From DATCMU01 sp036563245 (GTDB lineage: Bacteria > Pseudomonadota > Alphaproteobacteria > Rhizobiales > Devosiaceae), in assembly GCA_036563245.1 (NCBI GenBank), contig DATCMU010000038.1, positions 34,118 through 98,117 on the forward strand: a stretch of DNA of 64,000 bases. Direction: 5' to 3'. The notes beneath the pieces were generated by a model. The model was not told where the DNA came from. It worked only from the letters and a program-made list of their open reading frames with translations, and made no database searches. The translations under genes were made by a program, and so were the position numbers. Shown here piece by piece: positions 45,398-53,258 of this stretch (position 1 is the first letter of the stretch; every line of letters starts with the position of its first letter).

Positions 45398-46807
45398 ATG
45401 AATCGTGGTTGGGTGGCAACGTGCGTGGGACTTTTGTTCAGCGTCGTGGCTGGCTGTTCGATTGCGCTTGCAGCGCCCCGCCTCGCTGACGAGTTCGATG
45501 CCCGAGACTTCACGCCCGCCGAAATTGGAATAATCCAGCGCTCCCTCACGTTTGCTGGCTACTACGACGGGCTTTGGGACGCGCAGTGGGGGAAGATTTC
45601 CCAGGGCGCGCTCGAGCGGTACACCCGCGACAAGTATGGGGCCGGTCCCGTGCCCGACGCAGTGCTCTTGCCGCTCTTTCTCGATACCATTGATATGGTC
45701 CACAAGCTGGGCTGGGCCGAAGACTACTTCAAGCAGTTCGGAGTACGCCTGGGGGTTCCCACCGCACTGGTCCACCACAACGCCGCTGCAACCGGCCGGC
45801 TGGAATTTGTCGGCGAAGGCGTGACTATCAAGGTTTTTGTCGCTTCCCCCAATACGCTGACGATCAGGCACAAGAACCTCGAAGGGGATCGAAACCCGGC
45901 CAACCATTATATTGTGCGCACCGCAAACCGATGGGTGACCACGTCGTCGATTGGGAGCAGTCTCGACTACCTGCGATCTGATCTTGTCAACGGCCAATGG
46001 GTTTCGCTTGATGTCCACGGACCAACCAGCGCCAGGGACGTCATGCGCTATGTCACGGACAGCTTCGTCGTTGGTCCGGATTACGAAGTGAACGCTGAAA
46101 CCGTCGCCAACCTCACGGGCCTGATGGCGCAAGCCCAGGCGGAATACGACGCGGGCGGCGGGCAGGATGACGCACCGAAAGCCGCTGTGGGCGACATCAT
46201 CTCCTCCGGCAGCGGCTTCTTCATTTCCAACACCACCCTGGTGACCAACAATCATGTGGTGGCTGGATGCGGATCCTTGACGGACCCCGGCGGTCAGAGC
46301 TTCCATGTCATCTCGACCGACCCCGACCTTGATCTGGCGCTCCTGCGCTTTGACGGCTATTCCTCCGACTTCCTCTCGCTTACGCCCGATGCCGAGGTGA
46401 ACCTTGGCGAGCCCGTGTTCGCGCTGGGCTATCCCTATTACGGCCTGATCAATACCGAACTGAACTTCACAAGCGGCGTCGCCAGTGCCGTAAACGGGTT
46501 CAACAACGACCCCAGAAACTTCACCCTGACCGCTCCGCTTCAGCCGGGCAACTCTGGTGGCCCGATAGTCGACAGGCATGGCAACGTGGTCGGAGTTGCC
46601 GACGCGGTTGCCGATGCATTGAAGTTGGCCAGCACGACAGGTAGCGTCCCGCAGAATCTCAACCTTGCGATCAAGGCTTCAACGCTAGCCGCCTTCCTGA
46701 CGCGGCTGGGGGCGGCCTATGGCATCGATAGGGGCAGCGCGAATATCGAGGACGGTGTGCCCCCTGCAATGCAACGTGCTGTCGTGCCTGTTCTTTGCCA
46801 CAAGTAG
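45398..46807 (+). CDS. secreted trypsin-like serine protease with N-terminal peptidoglycan-binding-like domain
   Basis: 469 residues from ATG 45398. A signal peptide (VATCVGLLFSVVAGCSIALA) is followed by FTPAEIGIIQRSLTFAGYYDGLWDAQWGKISQGALERYTRD, the pattern of a PG_binding_1 repeat (about residues 35-75). The C-terminal half is a DegP/trypsin-like domain: His in VTNNHVVAGC, Asp in DPDLDLALLRF, Ser in PLQPGNSGGPIV. No PDZ domain. Function unknown; periplasmic. Base composition is near the average of the window. Confidence 0.85.
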   Translation: MNRGWVATCVGLLFSVVAGCSIALAAPRLADEFDARDFTPAEIGIIQRSLTFAGYYDGLWDAQWGKISQGALERYTRDKYGAGPVPDAVLLPLFLDTIDMVHKLGWAEDYFKQFGVRLGVPTALVHHNAAATGRLEFVGEGVTIKVFVASPNTLTIRHKNLEGDRNPANHYIVRTANRWVTTSSIGSSLDYLRSDLVNGQWVSLDVHGPTSARDVMRYVTDSFVVGPDYEVNAETVANLTGLMAQAQAEYDAGGGQDDAPKAAVGDIISSGSGFFISNTTLVTNNHVVAGCGSLTDPGGQSFHVISTDPDLDLALLRFDGYSSDFLSLTPDAEVNLGEPVFALGYPYYGLINTELNFTSGVASAVNGFNNDPRNFTLTAPLQPGNSGGPIVDRHGNVVGVADAVADALKLASTTGSVPQNLNLAIKASTLAAFLTRLGAAYGIDRGSANIEDGVPPAMQRAVVPVLCHK

Positions 46808-46845
46808 GGAAGTTGGTCGCGCGGCAACCCGCCTCCTGCCGCAGC

Positions 46846-46877
46846 GTCACCCTCGGGCTTGACCCGAGGGTCCATGA
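46846..46877 (+). repeat. palindromic interspersed repeat, copy 1
   Basis: ACCCTCGGGC-TTGA-CCCGAGGGT flanked by GTC and CCATGA. Related to copy 2, inverted, 60 bp away. This CTCGGGCTTGACCCGAG-type element recurs in intergenic DNA of many alphaproteobacteria. Confidence 0.65.
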
Positions 46878-46940
46878 GGCACCTTGGTGCGCTTCGGAGT
46901 TGGCTAGTTGGCAACGAACGCTTCCCGGGCAACCGCCTCA

Positions 46941-46973
46941 TCATGGATGCTCGGGTCAAGCCCGAGCATGACG
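46941..46973 (-). repeat. palindromic interspersed repeat, copy 2 (inverted)
   Basis: TCATGGATGCTCGGG-TCAA-GCCCGAGCATGACG is the same element in reverse with a few differences. The pair could fold into a long hairpin behind both convergent genes. Confidence 0.65.
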
Positions 46974-47025
46974 CGGAGTGGGTGAGGGGTTGGGGGAAAG
47001 GTGTGCAGTCAGCAATGATGTGACC

Positions 47026-47982
47026 TTATTCGGCTTGCGCGGGTTCCAAGGTTTCCAGGACACGCCGCTCGCGCAACAGCCTGCCATTCCGAGTTGTTCT
47101 GATCACCTTGATATGTGCCCGGACTGGCTGAAGTAACAGTCGTTCTTTGAATGCCGTATCGGCCCTATATTTCAAAGCGAGATCATCCGAAATAGTCCCC
47201 TTAATTGTGATCGAATCGTCTCCTAGCGGCCTTAGCTCAAACTCGTGTGATTCAGGCAGAACACCAAGGAGGATGCCGTCCACAGACTCGTCTTCCTCAA
47301 TAATCTCAACCTCGCCAAGGCGCTGCGATAGGCGGCTTACGTCAGCTTGGGAAAGGACAAGGCCCTGCTCGTCATCAACAATCCGAGTGCTTGCTCCAGC
47401 TTCTTGTAGGATTTTGGCAAACTTCTGAAGGGCGCCCACTACGCGCGGCTGCGTGTTTTCAAGGGTACTCTCAAATATGTCATCGGTGGCGTCATTCAGT
47501 GTCGTGAGCAATTGCGTAACGCCCTCGACCGTGTGCTTCAAAGGGGTCGGGAGCATTTCTCGTTGCTCGGGGACTATCTCCTCAAGAAGAAAGCCCATCG
47601 AACCATGAACAATGTCTCGGATAAAAAGGCGCGACTTGTCCGCACCCGGCAGTCTGCCGCGTTCCGGAAGATCTTCGTGAGAGAGTCGCGCGGCAAGCTC
47701 CAGCGATATGATCTTCTGGTAGCTGTCGAGGACATCTGTCGCGAAATCGAGTCGAATATCGCCTGATCCTATGACCGGATTGCCGTCGAAAATGAGGGCC
47801 ACGGAGGCATAGTTGGAACGATAAGTGGAAAGGGCAGTGATCTGTGCGTCTATTTCCGCGAGCTTGGTTTGCCACATGTGGCGCGCAGTTGCCCAAGGAT
47901 TGTCGCCGACCTCAGCCAATTGGCGTTCGGCAAAACGGCGGTCAGCCTCGAGAGACTCGATGGACAGCAGCGTTGGCATCAT
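47026..47982 (-). CDS. protein of unknown function, partner of a nucleotidyltransferase-fold protein
   Basis: 318 residues. Start ATG overlaps the stop of the nucleotidyltransferase gene (47979-47982). A charged helical N-terminus (residues 5-50, likely coiled coil), then a mixed region with SVALIFDGNPVIGSGDIRLDFATDVLDSYQ, a second helical region (VEGVTQLLTTLNDATDDIFES), and a C-terminal beta-rich part. No signal peptide. I do not recognise the family. GC content is visibly lower than the rest of the window, which suggests horizontal acquisition. Confidence 0.65.
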   Translation of the reverse strand: MMPTLLSIESLEADRRFAERQLAEVGDNPWATARHMWQTKLAEIDAQITALSTYRSNYASVALIFDGNPVIGSGDIRLDFATDVLDSYQKIISLELAARLSHEDLPERGRLPGADKSRLFIRDIVHGSMGFLLEEIVPEQREMLPTPLKHTVEGVTQLLTTLNDATDDIFESTLENTQPRVVGALQKFAKILQEAGASTRIVDDEQGLVLSQADVSRLSQRLGEVEIIEEDESVDGILLGVLPESHEFELRPLGDDSITIKGTISDDLALKYRADTAFKERLLLQPVRAHIKVIRTTRNGRLLRERRVLETLEPAQAE

Positions 47983-48566
47983 GCGCTCCCCAGCAGCGCC
48001 AGCGCGGCCTGGTCGCCTGCAGGATCAAGGCTAAGGGTCACGAAACCCTTCCACGCAAACGTATCGCGCTGATGAGAAAACAGTCCATACCAGTAAATTA
48101 CGCTTTTAATAAGATTAAGTGGGGTGAGTTCCTCGTAGAGAAGTGCATACGTATCCAGAGAATACCGCTGTTTGTTCTTGTCCCGGTCAGCGATTTCTGT
48201 TTCCCAGAAATTTTTCCCGACACGGGTCCAAGCTGCAGGGTCCGAGAGATATTTTTGTGGCGCCGTCAGTAGACTGAATACGTCTATATCGCTCGGGGGG
48301 CGATTGGCGGAACCTTCAATATTTTCGACGAAACTGCCGTCTATGAACTGGACACCGCTTTGGTAGCCATCGCGTGCCAGCAATTCCCGGTACGCGATCA
48401 GATTTCGCAGAAGATTACGTCGCTCAGGAGTCGTCCCGAGTTGTGCGACGACCTCAGCCATTGTCGCGACATAGGGAGAGCGAAGATCGGTTGTTGCATC
48501 CGCCCCGACAAACGGAGGCAGCAAGCCGCGCATATCAAATGGCGGAACCGGCACATTTAACCCCAT
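47979..48566 (-). CDS. nucleotidyltransferase-fold protein (DUF6932-like)
   Basis: 195 residues. FIDGSFVENIEGSANRPPSD followed by IDV is the nucleotidyltransferase GS-x(n)-DxD motif, preceded by YRELLARDGYQSGVQ. The C-terminal RDTFAWKGFVTLSLDP is reminiscent of the DUF6932 family. No HEPN partner and no tRNA nucleotidyltransferase domains. With the coupled partner gene it forms a two-gene cassette of lower GC, flanked by repeats on one side and a toxin-antitoxin-like pair on the other. Confidence 0.65.
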   Translation of the reverse strand: MGLNVPVPPFDMRGLLPPFVGADATTDLRSPYVATMAEVVAQLGTTPERRNLLRNLIAYRELLARDGYQSGVQFIDGSFVENIEGSANRPPSDIDVFSLLTAPQKYLSDPAAWTRVGKNFWETEIADRDKNKQRYSLDTYALLYEELTPLNLIKSVIYWYGLFSHQRDTFAWKGFVTLSLDPAGDQAALALLGSA

Positions 48567-48808
48567 AAGTATCTAGCGCTGACGATACTATTTTTGATCC
48601 ACTTATGAAGCGTAAAAATTGTCATCAAACGGATTGCCCGACAGTGCACTTCTCTCGCTCGCGCATTCCAGCGGCCTTATGTCGGGATGCGTGCCAGTGA
48701 CGCAGTGCGCGGCGGCCGAACCCATTTGGCCAGCCAACCGGACCAAGCTCGTGGGGGGCACCGGGCAGGCGGGGTGCAACGCTTGCGCCGTGTCGCTGCC
48801 TTTCCTAG

Positions 48809-49318
48809 TCACCCCGCCTTCCGCGCGTCTTCCGCCGCCGTTTCTGCTTGCGCCGCGATCCCTTCATTGGCGCGTTCGACGGCCACGGCGAAGTCCAGGT
48901 CCTTTCGGGTGATCTTTCTGTTCCTGAACAGCCAGTTGGCGACTGCTGCCCAGCGCCACAGGGGACTTTCGGACGTGACCCGGGCGACGGGAGCAGGGAA
49001 GCCCTCGCGCCGCGCGCCCTGCGCATAGAGCGAAATCGACTGGCGGGAGCGGCCCGCACGGTGCGCGATATCGTTCATGCTGACCAGCGGGTCCGGCTCG
49101 ACGCGGTCGACGGTTGCGCCCGCCGCGCGCACGGCGGTTATCGCGCTCGAGATTGCCGCGTCAACAGAAGGGGCCTCGCGGGCGAAATCGACGATGATGT
49201 GTCCCTTCTGGAACGAAATCGTCGCATCGTCGCAGCCCGCGTCGTAGAAGTGCTGCTCGAAATCCTCCGCCTCAGGGTCGAGCCCCGAAGCGATGATCGT
49301 GAACTCGTATTCAGCCAT
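48809..49318 (-). CDS. HTH antitoxin-like protein
   Basis: 169 residues from ATG 49318. N-terminal 90 residues (YEFTIIASGLDPEAEDFEQHFYDAGCDDATISFQKGHIIVDFAREA) form a small alpha/beta domain; the second half has a helix-turn-helix (MNDIAHRAGRSRQSISLYAQGAR). Start overlaps the stop of the HicA-like gene by 8 bp. Gene order toxin first, antitoxin with HTH second is as in hicAB-like modules. Likely binds the toxin and the palindrome at 49577-49590. Confidence 0.6.
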   Translation of the reverse strand: MAEYEFTIIASGLDPEAEDFEQHFYDAGCDDATISFQKGHIIVDFAREAPSVDAAISSAITAVRAAGATVDRVEPDPLVSMNDIAHRAGRSRQSISLYAQGARREGFPAPVARVTSESPLWRWAAVANWLFRNRKITRKDLDFAVAVERANEGIAAQAETAAEDARKAG

Positions 49319-49550
49319 CGTCGTGCTCCTGTTCCTGGTGCGGGCACCTCGCCAGCGCCCGGCGGATCTGGCGGGCATGGGCGCCCGCGCTTCTCGGCGT
49401 GCCGTTGATGCCGATCTGGCAGCCCTCGCGGTCGGCATGAGGGCAATAGAGCCGCCCCCAATGCCCCTGCTTGCGGAATCGCCAGCCGAGGCTTTCGGCA
49501 TAGGCCACCGCCTCCTCGACCTCCTTGTCGGGATGGCGCGGCCTAGTCAC
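49311..49550 (-). CDS. HicA-like toxin candidate
   Basis: 79 residues from GTG 49550 (GTG 49583 gives 90). The longer start would overlap the palindrome 49577-49590, and a TTGACA-N17-CATCTT promoter on the minus strand (49590 to 49562) favours the shorter one. HPDKEVEEAVAYAESLGWRFRKQGHWGRLYCPHAD ... INGTPRS resembles the double-stranded-RNA-binding-like fold of HicA mRNA interferases with the conserved GxW and His. Overlaps the HTH gene. Confidence 0.55.
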   Translation of the reverse strand: MTRPRHPDKEVEEAVAYAESLGWRFRKQGHWGRLYCPHADREGCQIGINGTPRSAGAHARQIRRALARCPHQEQEHDDG

Positions 49551-49576
49551 CGGCAACGTCCAAGATGGGGGAAGTG

Positions 49577-49590
49577 TTGACACTTGTCAA
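49577..49590. promoter_or_regulatory. palindromic operator at the promoter of the HicA/HTH pair
   Basis: TTGACA-CT-TGTCAA is a perfect palindrome that also contains the minus-strand -35 hexamer. Typical place for autoregulation by the HTH antitoxin. Confidence 0.55.
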
Positions 49591-49757
49591 CGAAATCGAA
49601 AATGCCTTTTGAGAAAATCATTATGATTCAACCGTGGAGTCAGTGTTTGCGCCAGAGTGCCGCGATTCCCGGTGTCATCCCAGCGCCCTTGGCGCGCCAT
49701 CCACGTCCACCCACACCGCGTTAGCCTGACAAAATACCCATGATAGGAAAAAAGTCC

Positions 49758-49786
49758 TTGACACCGTGACGGTGCTCACCTATCTT
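49758..49786 (+). promoter_or_regulatory. sigma70-like promoter upstream of the GTA cluster
   Basis: TTGACA (49758-49763), exactly 17 bp spacer, TATCTT (49781-49786). Predicted start near 49792. It lies about 190 bp before the first GTA gene and directly before the folded RNA. This is the best promoter match in the 3' half of the window. Confidence 0.65.
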
Positions 49787-49790
49787 CTGG

Positions 49791-49946
49791 CTATGGTCGC
49801 AGAGATGCGGCCTCAGAGCCGAAAGGCTCGGTGCGGTGGGCCGGGTCCTCCCTCCCGGAAGCGCGTTCGCCGCGCACCACCGCATAGCCTTTGCAAGGGC
49901 CAGTCGCTCCCCGTTCCTCCCGGGTTGCCGCTGGCCCTTTTCTTTT
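49791..49946 (+). ncRNA. candidate structured small RNA or GTA leader
   Basis: About 155 nt between the promoter at 49758 and the terminator ending near 49946. Complementary blocks: CTATG (49791-49795) with CATAG (49883-49887); GAGCC-GAAA-GGCTC hairpin (49816-49829); GCGGTG (49833-49838) with CACCGC (49878-49883); CCGGG (49841-49845) with CCCGG (49854-49858); GCGCG (49861-49865) with CGCGC (49871-49875). The two long pairings share one base. No open frame with support. It is not SRP RNA, tmRNA or RNase P by signature sequences. Confidence 0.4.
49895..49946 (+). terminator. intrinsic terminator or attenuator before the GTA cluster
   Basis: AAGGGCCAG (49895-49903) pairs with CTGGCCCTT (49931-49939), followed by TTCTTTT. 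Loop of 27 bases. It ends 35 bp before the first GTA gene, so transcripts from 49792 must read through it to reach terS. Confidence 0.6.
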
Positions 49947-49980
49947 CGCCGAGGGGCTTTGGCCGCTCAAGGAGAACGCG

Positions 49981-50403
49981 ATGCCTGCCAGGATCTCCGA
50001 TGTCGACTGGGACATGGTACGAACCGAATACGAGGTCGGGGTTGAGCCGGTGCGGGTGATCGCGGAACGGCACGGCGTTACACGTTCGGCTGTCAACAAT
50101 CGGCGCGGCCGTCACGGCTGGCGACCACGCCGCCTTGGCCAGACCAATACCGCGAGCATGGTACGCCGCATGTATGTGCTGGCCGACCGCCAACTGGTGA
50201 TGCTCGAAGACCTCAAGCAACCAGCGGACGAGGCGGGCGTGCGCCTTCTCAGCCAGTTGGCCCGCACCATCGAAAAACTCAAGGAACTGGAAATCCAGGA
50301 AAGCGCCAGCAATGACGGACGCCAGCCTGACGGCGACATCGCCGAATTCCGCCGCCAGCTTGCGCAGCGCCTTGAGGCGCTTGCGGGGGGCGAGGCGGAG
50401 TGA
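49981..50403 (+). CDS. GTA small terminase (g1-like)
   Basis: 140 residues from ATG 49981 behind AAGGAGAACGCG. N-terminal helix-turn-helix (VRVIAERHGVTRSAVNNRRGRHGW), then a helical oligomerisation region. In Rhodobacter GTA the first gene encodes a small terminase that lacks specific pac recognition, fitting near-random packaging. Overlaps terL by 92 bp. Confidence 0.75.
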   Translation: MPARISDVDWDMVRTEYEVGVEPVRVIAERHGVTRSAVNNRRGRHGWRPRRLGQTNTASMVRRMYVLADRQLVMLEDLKQPADEAGVRLLSQLARTIEKLKELEIQESASNDGRQPDGDIAEFRRQLAQRLEALAGGEAE

Positions 50404-51646
50404 ATTCCTCGATGCGCTCAGCGACGCCGAGGTCGGCCGGCTGGTCCATGACTGGCCGCTCTGGGCGCGGCCCGAACAACTGGCCCCGCCGGGCGACTGG
50501 ACGACCTGGCTGTTCGTGGGCGGGCGCGGGGCGGGCAAGACGCGCGCCGGCGCCGAATGGGTGCGCGCGCTGGCAACCGGGCCGAACCCGGTATCGCCCA
50601 TCGCGCTGGTCGGTGAAACGCTGGACCAGGCAAGGGCGGTGATGGTGGAGGGCGTCTCGGGCGTCCTGGCGGTGCATCCGCCCGCCGAGCGGCCGAAATT
50701 CGACCGGGGCCGCAATCTTCTGGTTTGGCCGAACGGGGCGCAGGCGCAATTGATGTCGGCCTTCGCGCCCGAAACCTTTCGCGGGCCGCAATTCGCCGCC
50801 GCCTGGTGCGACGAGATCGGCAAGTGGGCGCGCGCCGAAGCGGCCTGGGACATGCTGCAATTCGGTTTGAGGCTGGGGGACAATCCGCGCCAGCTGGCCA
50901 CGACGACGCCACGCCCGACCGCGTTGATAAAGCGGCTGTTGGCCGATAAGCGCACCTCGGTGACGCGCTCCACGACGGCCGCCAACAAGGCCAACCTCGC
51001 GCCGGGATTTCTCGAGGCGGTGGTGGCGCGTTATCGCGGCTCGGTGCTGGGCCGCCAGGAACTCGATGGTGAACTGATCGAGGATCGCCCCGACGCCCTG
51101 TGGACCCGTACGACGCTTCAGACAGCGCGCCGAACCGAATGCGCGCTTGGGCGGATCGTGGTCGCCATCGACCCACCTGTCACGTCGGGGCCGAAATCGG
51201 ATGCCTGCGGAATTGTCGTGGCAGCCGGCGAAGGGCAGGGCGCCCGTGTGCTGGCCGACCTGACCCTGAAACCCGCACCGCCGCTGGCCTGGGCACACCG
51301 GGCGGTGGCCGCCTTTCGCCAGTTCCGGGCCGATGCGGTGGTGGCCGAGGTCAACCAGGGCGGCGAACTGGTGCGGGCGATGATCGCCCAGGTGGACGCG
51401 GGCGTGCCGGTACGCACGGTTCGCGCCACGCGTGGCAAGTGGGTGCGGGCCGAGCCGGTGGCCGCTCTCTATGCGCGGGGCCTGGTGTCCCACGCCGAAG
51501 GGCTGACCGAACTCGAGGACGAAATGTGCGCCTTCGGCTTGGACGGACTGGCCGATGGCCATTCTCCGGACCGGGTCGATGCGCTTGTCTGGGCGCTGAC
51601 CGAACTGGTGCTCGACCGCAACGAGCCGCGCGTGCGTGGGCTGTAG
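50312..51646 (+). CDS. GTA large terminase (g2)
   Basis: 444 residues from ATG 50312. ATPase Walker A GGRGAGKTRAGAEW (about residue 70), Walker B FAAAWCDEIGKW, and the RNase-H-like nuclease with Asp in VAIDPPVTSG and DGHSPDRVDALVWAL near the end. It drives packaging of host DNA fragments into GTA heads. Closely matches the DNA-packaging family of RcGTA. Confidence 0.93.
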   Translation: MTDASLTATSPNSAASLRSALRRLRGARRSEFLDALSDAEVGRLVHDWPLWARPEQLAPPGDWTTWLFVGGRGAGKTRAGAEWVRALATGPNPVSPIALVGETLDQARAVMVEGVSGVLAVHPPAERPKFDRGRNLLVWPNGAQAQLMSAFAPETFRGPQFAAAWCDEIGKWARAEAAWDMLQFGLRLGDNPRQLATTTPRPTALIKRLLADKRTSVTRSTTAANKANLAPGFLEAVVARYRGSVLGRQELDGELIEDRPDALWTRTTLQTARRTECALGRIVVAIDPPVTSGPKSDACGIVVAAGEGQGARVLADLTLKPAPPLAWAHRAVAAFRQFRADAVVAEVNQGGELVRAMIAQVDAGVPVRTVRATRGKWVRAEPVAALYARGLVSHAEGLTELEDEMCAFGLDGLADGHSPDRVDALVWALTELVLDRNEPRVRGL

Positions 51647-51681
51647 GGGACCGCGCCCAAGCCAATACCAAGGAGCATCGA

Positions 51682-52860
51682 ATGCCATCCATAATCAGCC
51701 GCCTGACCGGCGGGCGGGCCAATGCGCCCAGTGAGACCAAGACCGCCCAGACCCTGTTCACCCTGACAGGCGGGGGCGGAGCCAGCTGGACCGGGCGCGG
51801 CTATGCGAGCCTTGCGGGGGAAGGTTACCGGAAGAACCCGGTGGTCTATCGCTGCGTGCGCATGATCGCCGAGGCGGCGGGGCGGGTGCCGCTCGCGGTG
51901 CGCGAGGGCGGCCGCACCCATGCCGAGCATCCGCTCGTGGACCTGCTGCGCCGGCCCAACCCGCACCGCACAGGGGTGGACCTGCTCGAAACCGTGTTCG
52001 CCCACCTGCAGACCGCGGGCAACGCCTATCTCGAGGCCGCGGTTTCCGGCGGCGAGATCCGCGGGCTCTATGTGCTCCGGCCCGACAGGATGCGGGTTGT
52101 TGCGGGGGCCGATGGCTGGCCCGTCGCCTATTCCTATACGGCGGGAGGGCGGGTGCGGCGCCTGCCGCTCGATCCCGATCCGGTGCCGCGCGTGCTGCAC
52201 CTGACCCTGTTTCATCCGCTCGACGATCACTACGGGCTTGCCCCGCTCGAGGCAGCGGGCATGAGCCTTGACGTGCACAATGCGGCATCGCGCTGGAACA
52301 AGGCGCTGCTGGACAATGCGGCGCGACCCTCGGGTGCGCTGGTCTACTCGGCCCAGGCCGGCAACCTGACGCCGGCGCAGTTCGACCGCCTCAAGGCAGA
52401 GCTTGAAACCGGCTTCCAGGGCGCCGCGAATGCCGGCCGGCCCATGGTGCTCGAAGGCGGGCTGGACTGGAAGACCCTTGCCCTGAGCCCCAGGGACATG
52501 GACTTCATCGAGGCAAAGAACGCCGCCGCCCGCGAAATCGCGCTCGCCTTCGGGGTGCCGCCCATGCTCTTGGGCATCCCCGGCGACAACACCTTCGCAA
52601 ACTACGCCGAGGCCAACCGCAGCCTGTGGCGCCAGACCGTGGTGCCACTGGTCAACCGCGCATCCGCCGCTCTGGGCGCCTGGCTTTCGCCGGCCTTCGG
52701 GGATGACCTCACCCTGATACCCGACCTCGACGCCATCGAGGCGCTGGCCGAGGACCGGACGGCAAAGTGGAACCGCATCGCCAATGCCGATTTCCTCTCC
52801 GACGTGGAAAAGCGCCAATTGCTCGGCATTCCACCCGCCGCCCGCCCGCCTGCGCGGTAA
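51682..52860 (+). CDS. GTA portal protein (g3)
   Basis: 392 residues from ATG 51682 behind AAGGAGCATCG. HK97-type portal: YRKNPVVYRCVRMIAEAAGRVPLAV, NPHRTGVDLLETVFAHLQTAGNAYLEA, GAANAGRPMVLEGGLDWKTL, FGVPPMLLGIPGDNTFANY. Dodecameric ring for DNA entry at the head vertex. Confidence 0.93.
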   Translation: MPSIISRLTGGRANAPSETKTAQTLFTLTGGGGASWTGRGYASLAGEGYRKNPVVYRCVRMIAEAAGRVPLAVREGGRTHAEHPLVDLLRRPNPHRTGVDLLETVFAHLQTAGNAYLEAAVSGGEIRGLYVLRPDRMRVVAGADGWPVAYSYTAGGRVRRLPLDPDPVPRVLHLTLFHPLDDHYGLAPLEAAGMSLDVHNAASRWNKALLDNAARPSGALVYSAQAGNLTPAQFDRLKAELETGFQGAANAGRPMVLEGGLDWKTLALSPRDMDFIEAKNAAAREIALAFGVPPMLLGIPGDNTFANYAEANRSLWRQTVVPLVNRASAALGAWLSPAFGDDLTLIPDLDAIEALAEDRTAKWNRIANADFLSDVEKRQLLGIPPAARPPAR

Positions 52861-52920
52861 CTGTGTCCCCATCCATACGTTGCAGTCGTATTGGTAATTT
52901 AACTTACTGGCATCGTTAGA

Positions 52921-52944
52921 GAATTCCGGACTTCCCCGGAATTC
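52921..52944. repeat. 9-bp hairpin inside the GTA operon
   Basis: GAATTCCGG and CCGGAATTC with a 6-base loop, just after an AT-rich tract (TTGGTAATTTAACTTACTGG) that stands out in this GC-rich cluster. No T-run, so not a standard terminator. It separates head entry genes (g1-g3) from the rest. Confidence 0.45.
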
Positions 52945-53068
52945 GAACAGGTGCGCGCGCGTTCGGTCGACCAGGGGTCGCGGCGCCGGGACCCGGGTGC
53001 GGACGGCGCCTGGTGCCGCGGCCGGGCGGACACGCGCCGCGCATTGCGAGCAGAGGAAACCATCTTTC

Positions 53069-53254
53069 ATGACTGAATTGACCAAGACCGTCGCCGAACG
53101 GGGCGATCTCGCACATCTGGCGCTGTTCCTTTGGGCCAGCGGTTCGAGCGGCCTGCTGGTGTGGAGCCTGAGGGAGCTGGCCGACGCCAACAGGCGCTTC
53201 GATGAATTCGTGCGCGAGATCGCCAACCTCAACCGCTTGTTCAACAGGGACTGA
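53069..53254 (+). CDS. GTA small membrane protein (g3.5-like)
   Basis: 61 residues from ATG 53069 with GAGGAAACC upstream. One hydrophobic helix (HLALFLWASGSSGLLVWSL) and a helical tail. Position matches the small gene between portal and protease in GTA clusters. Role unknown. Confidence 0.6.
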   Translation: MTELTKTVAERGDLAHLALFLWASGSSGLLVWSLRELADANRRFDEFVREIANLNRLFNRD

Positions 53255-53258
53255 AGCC

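Noticed and set aside
48603..48812. 69-codon minus-strand frame between the NTase gene and the HTH gene
   Set aside because: No ribosome site, no family, mixed composition; the 242-bp gap is treated as non-coding.
49791..49946. Folded RNA considered as 6S RNA, SRP RNA or tmRNA
   Set aside because: No GGAAGGAAGCAGC-like SRP loop, no tRNA-like ends, and 6S in alphaproteobacteria usually lies near zapA, which is absent here.
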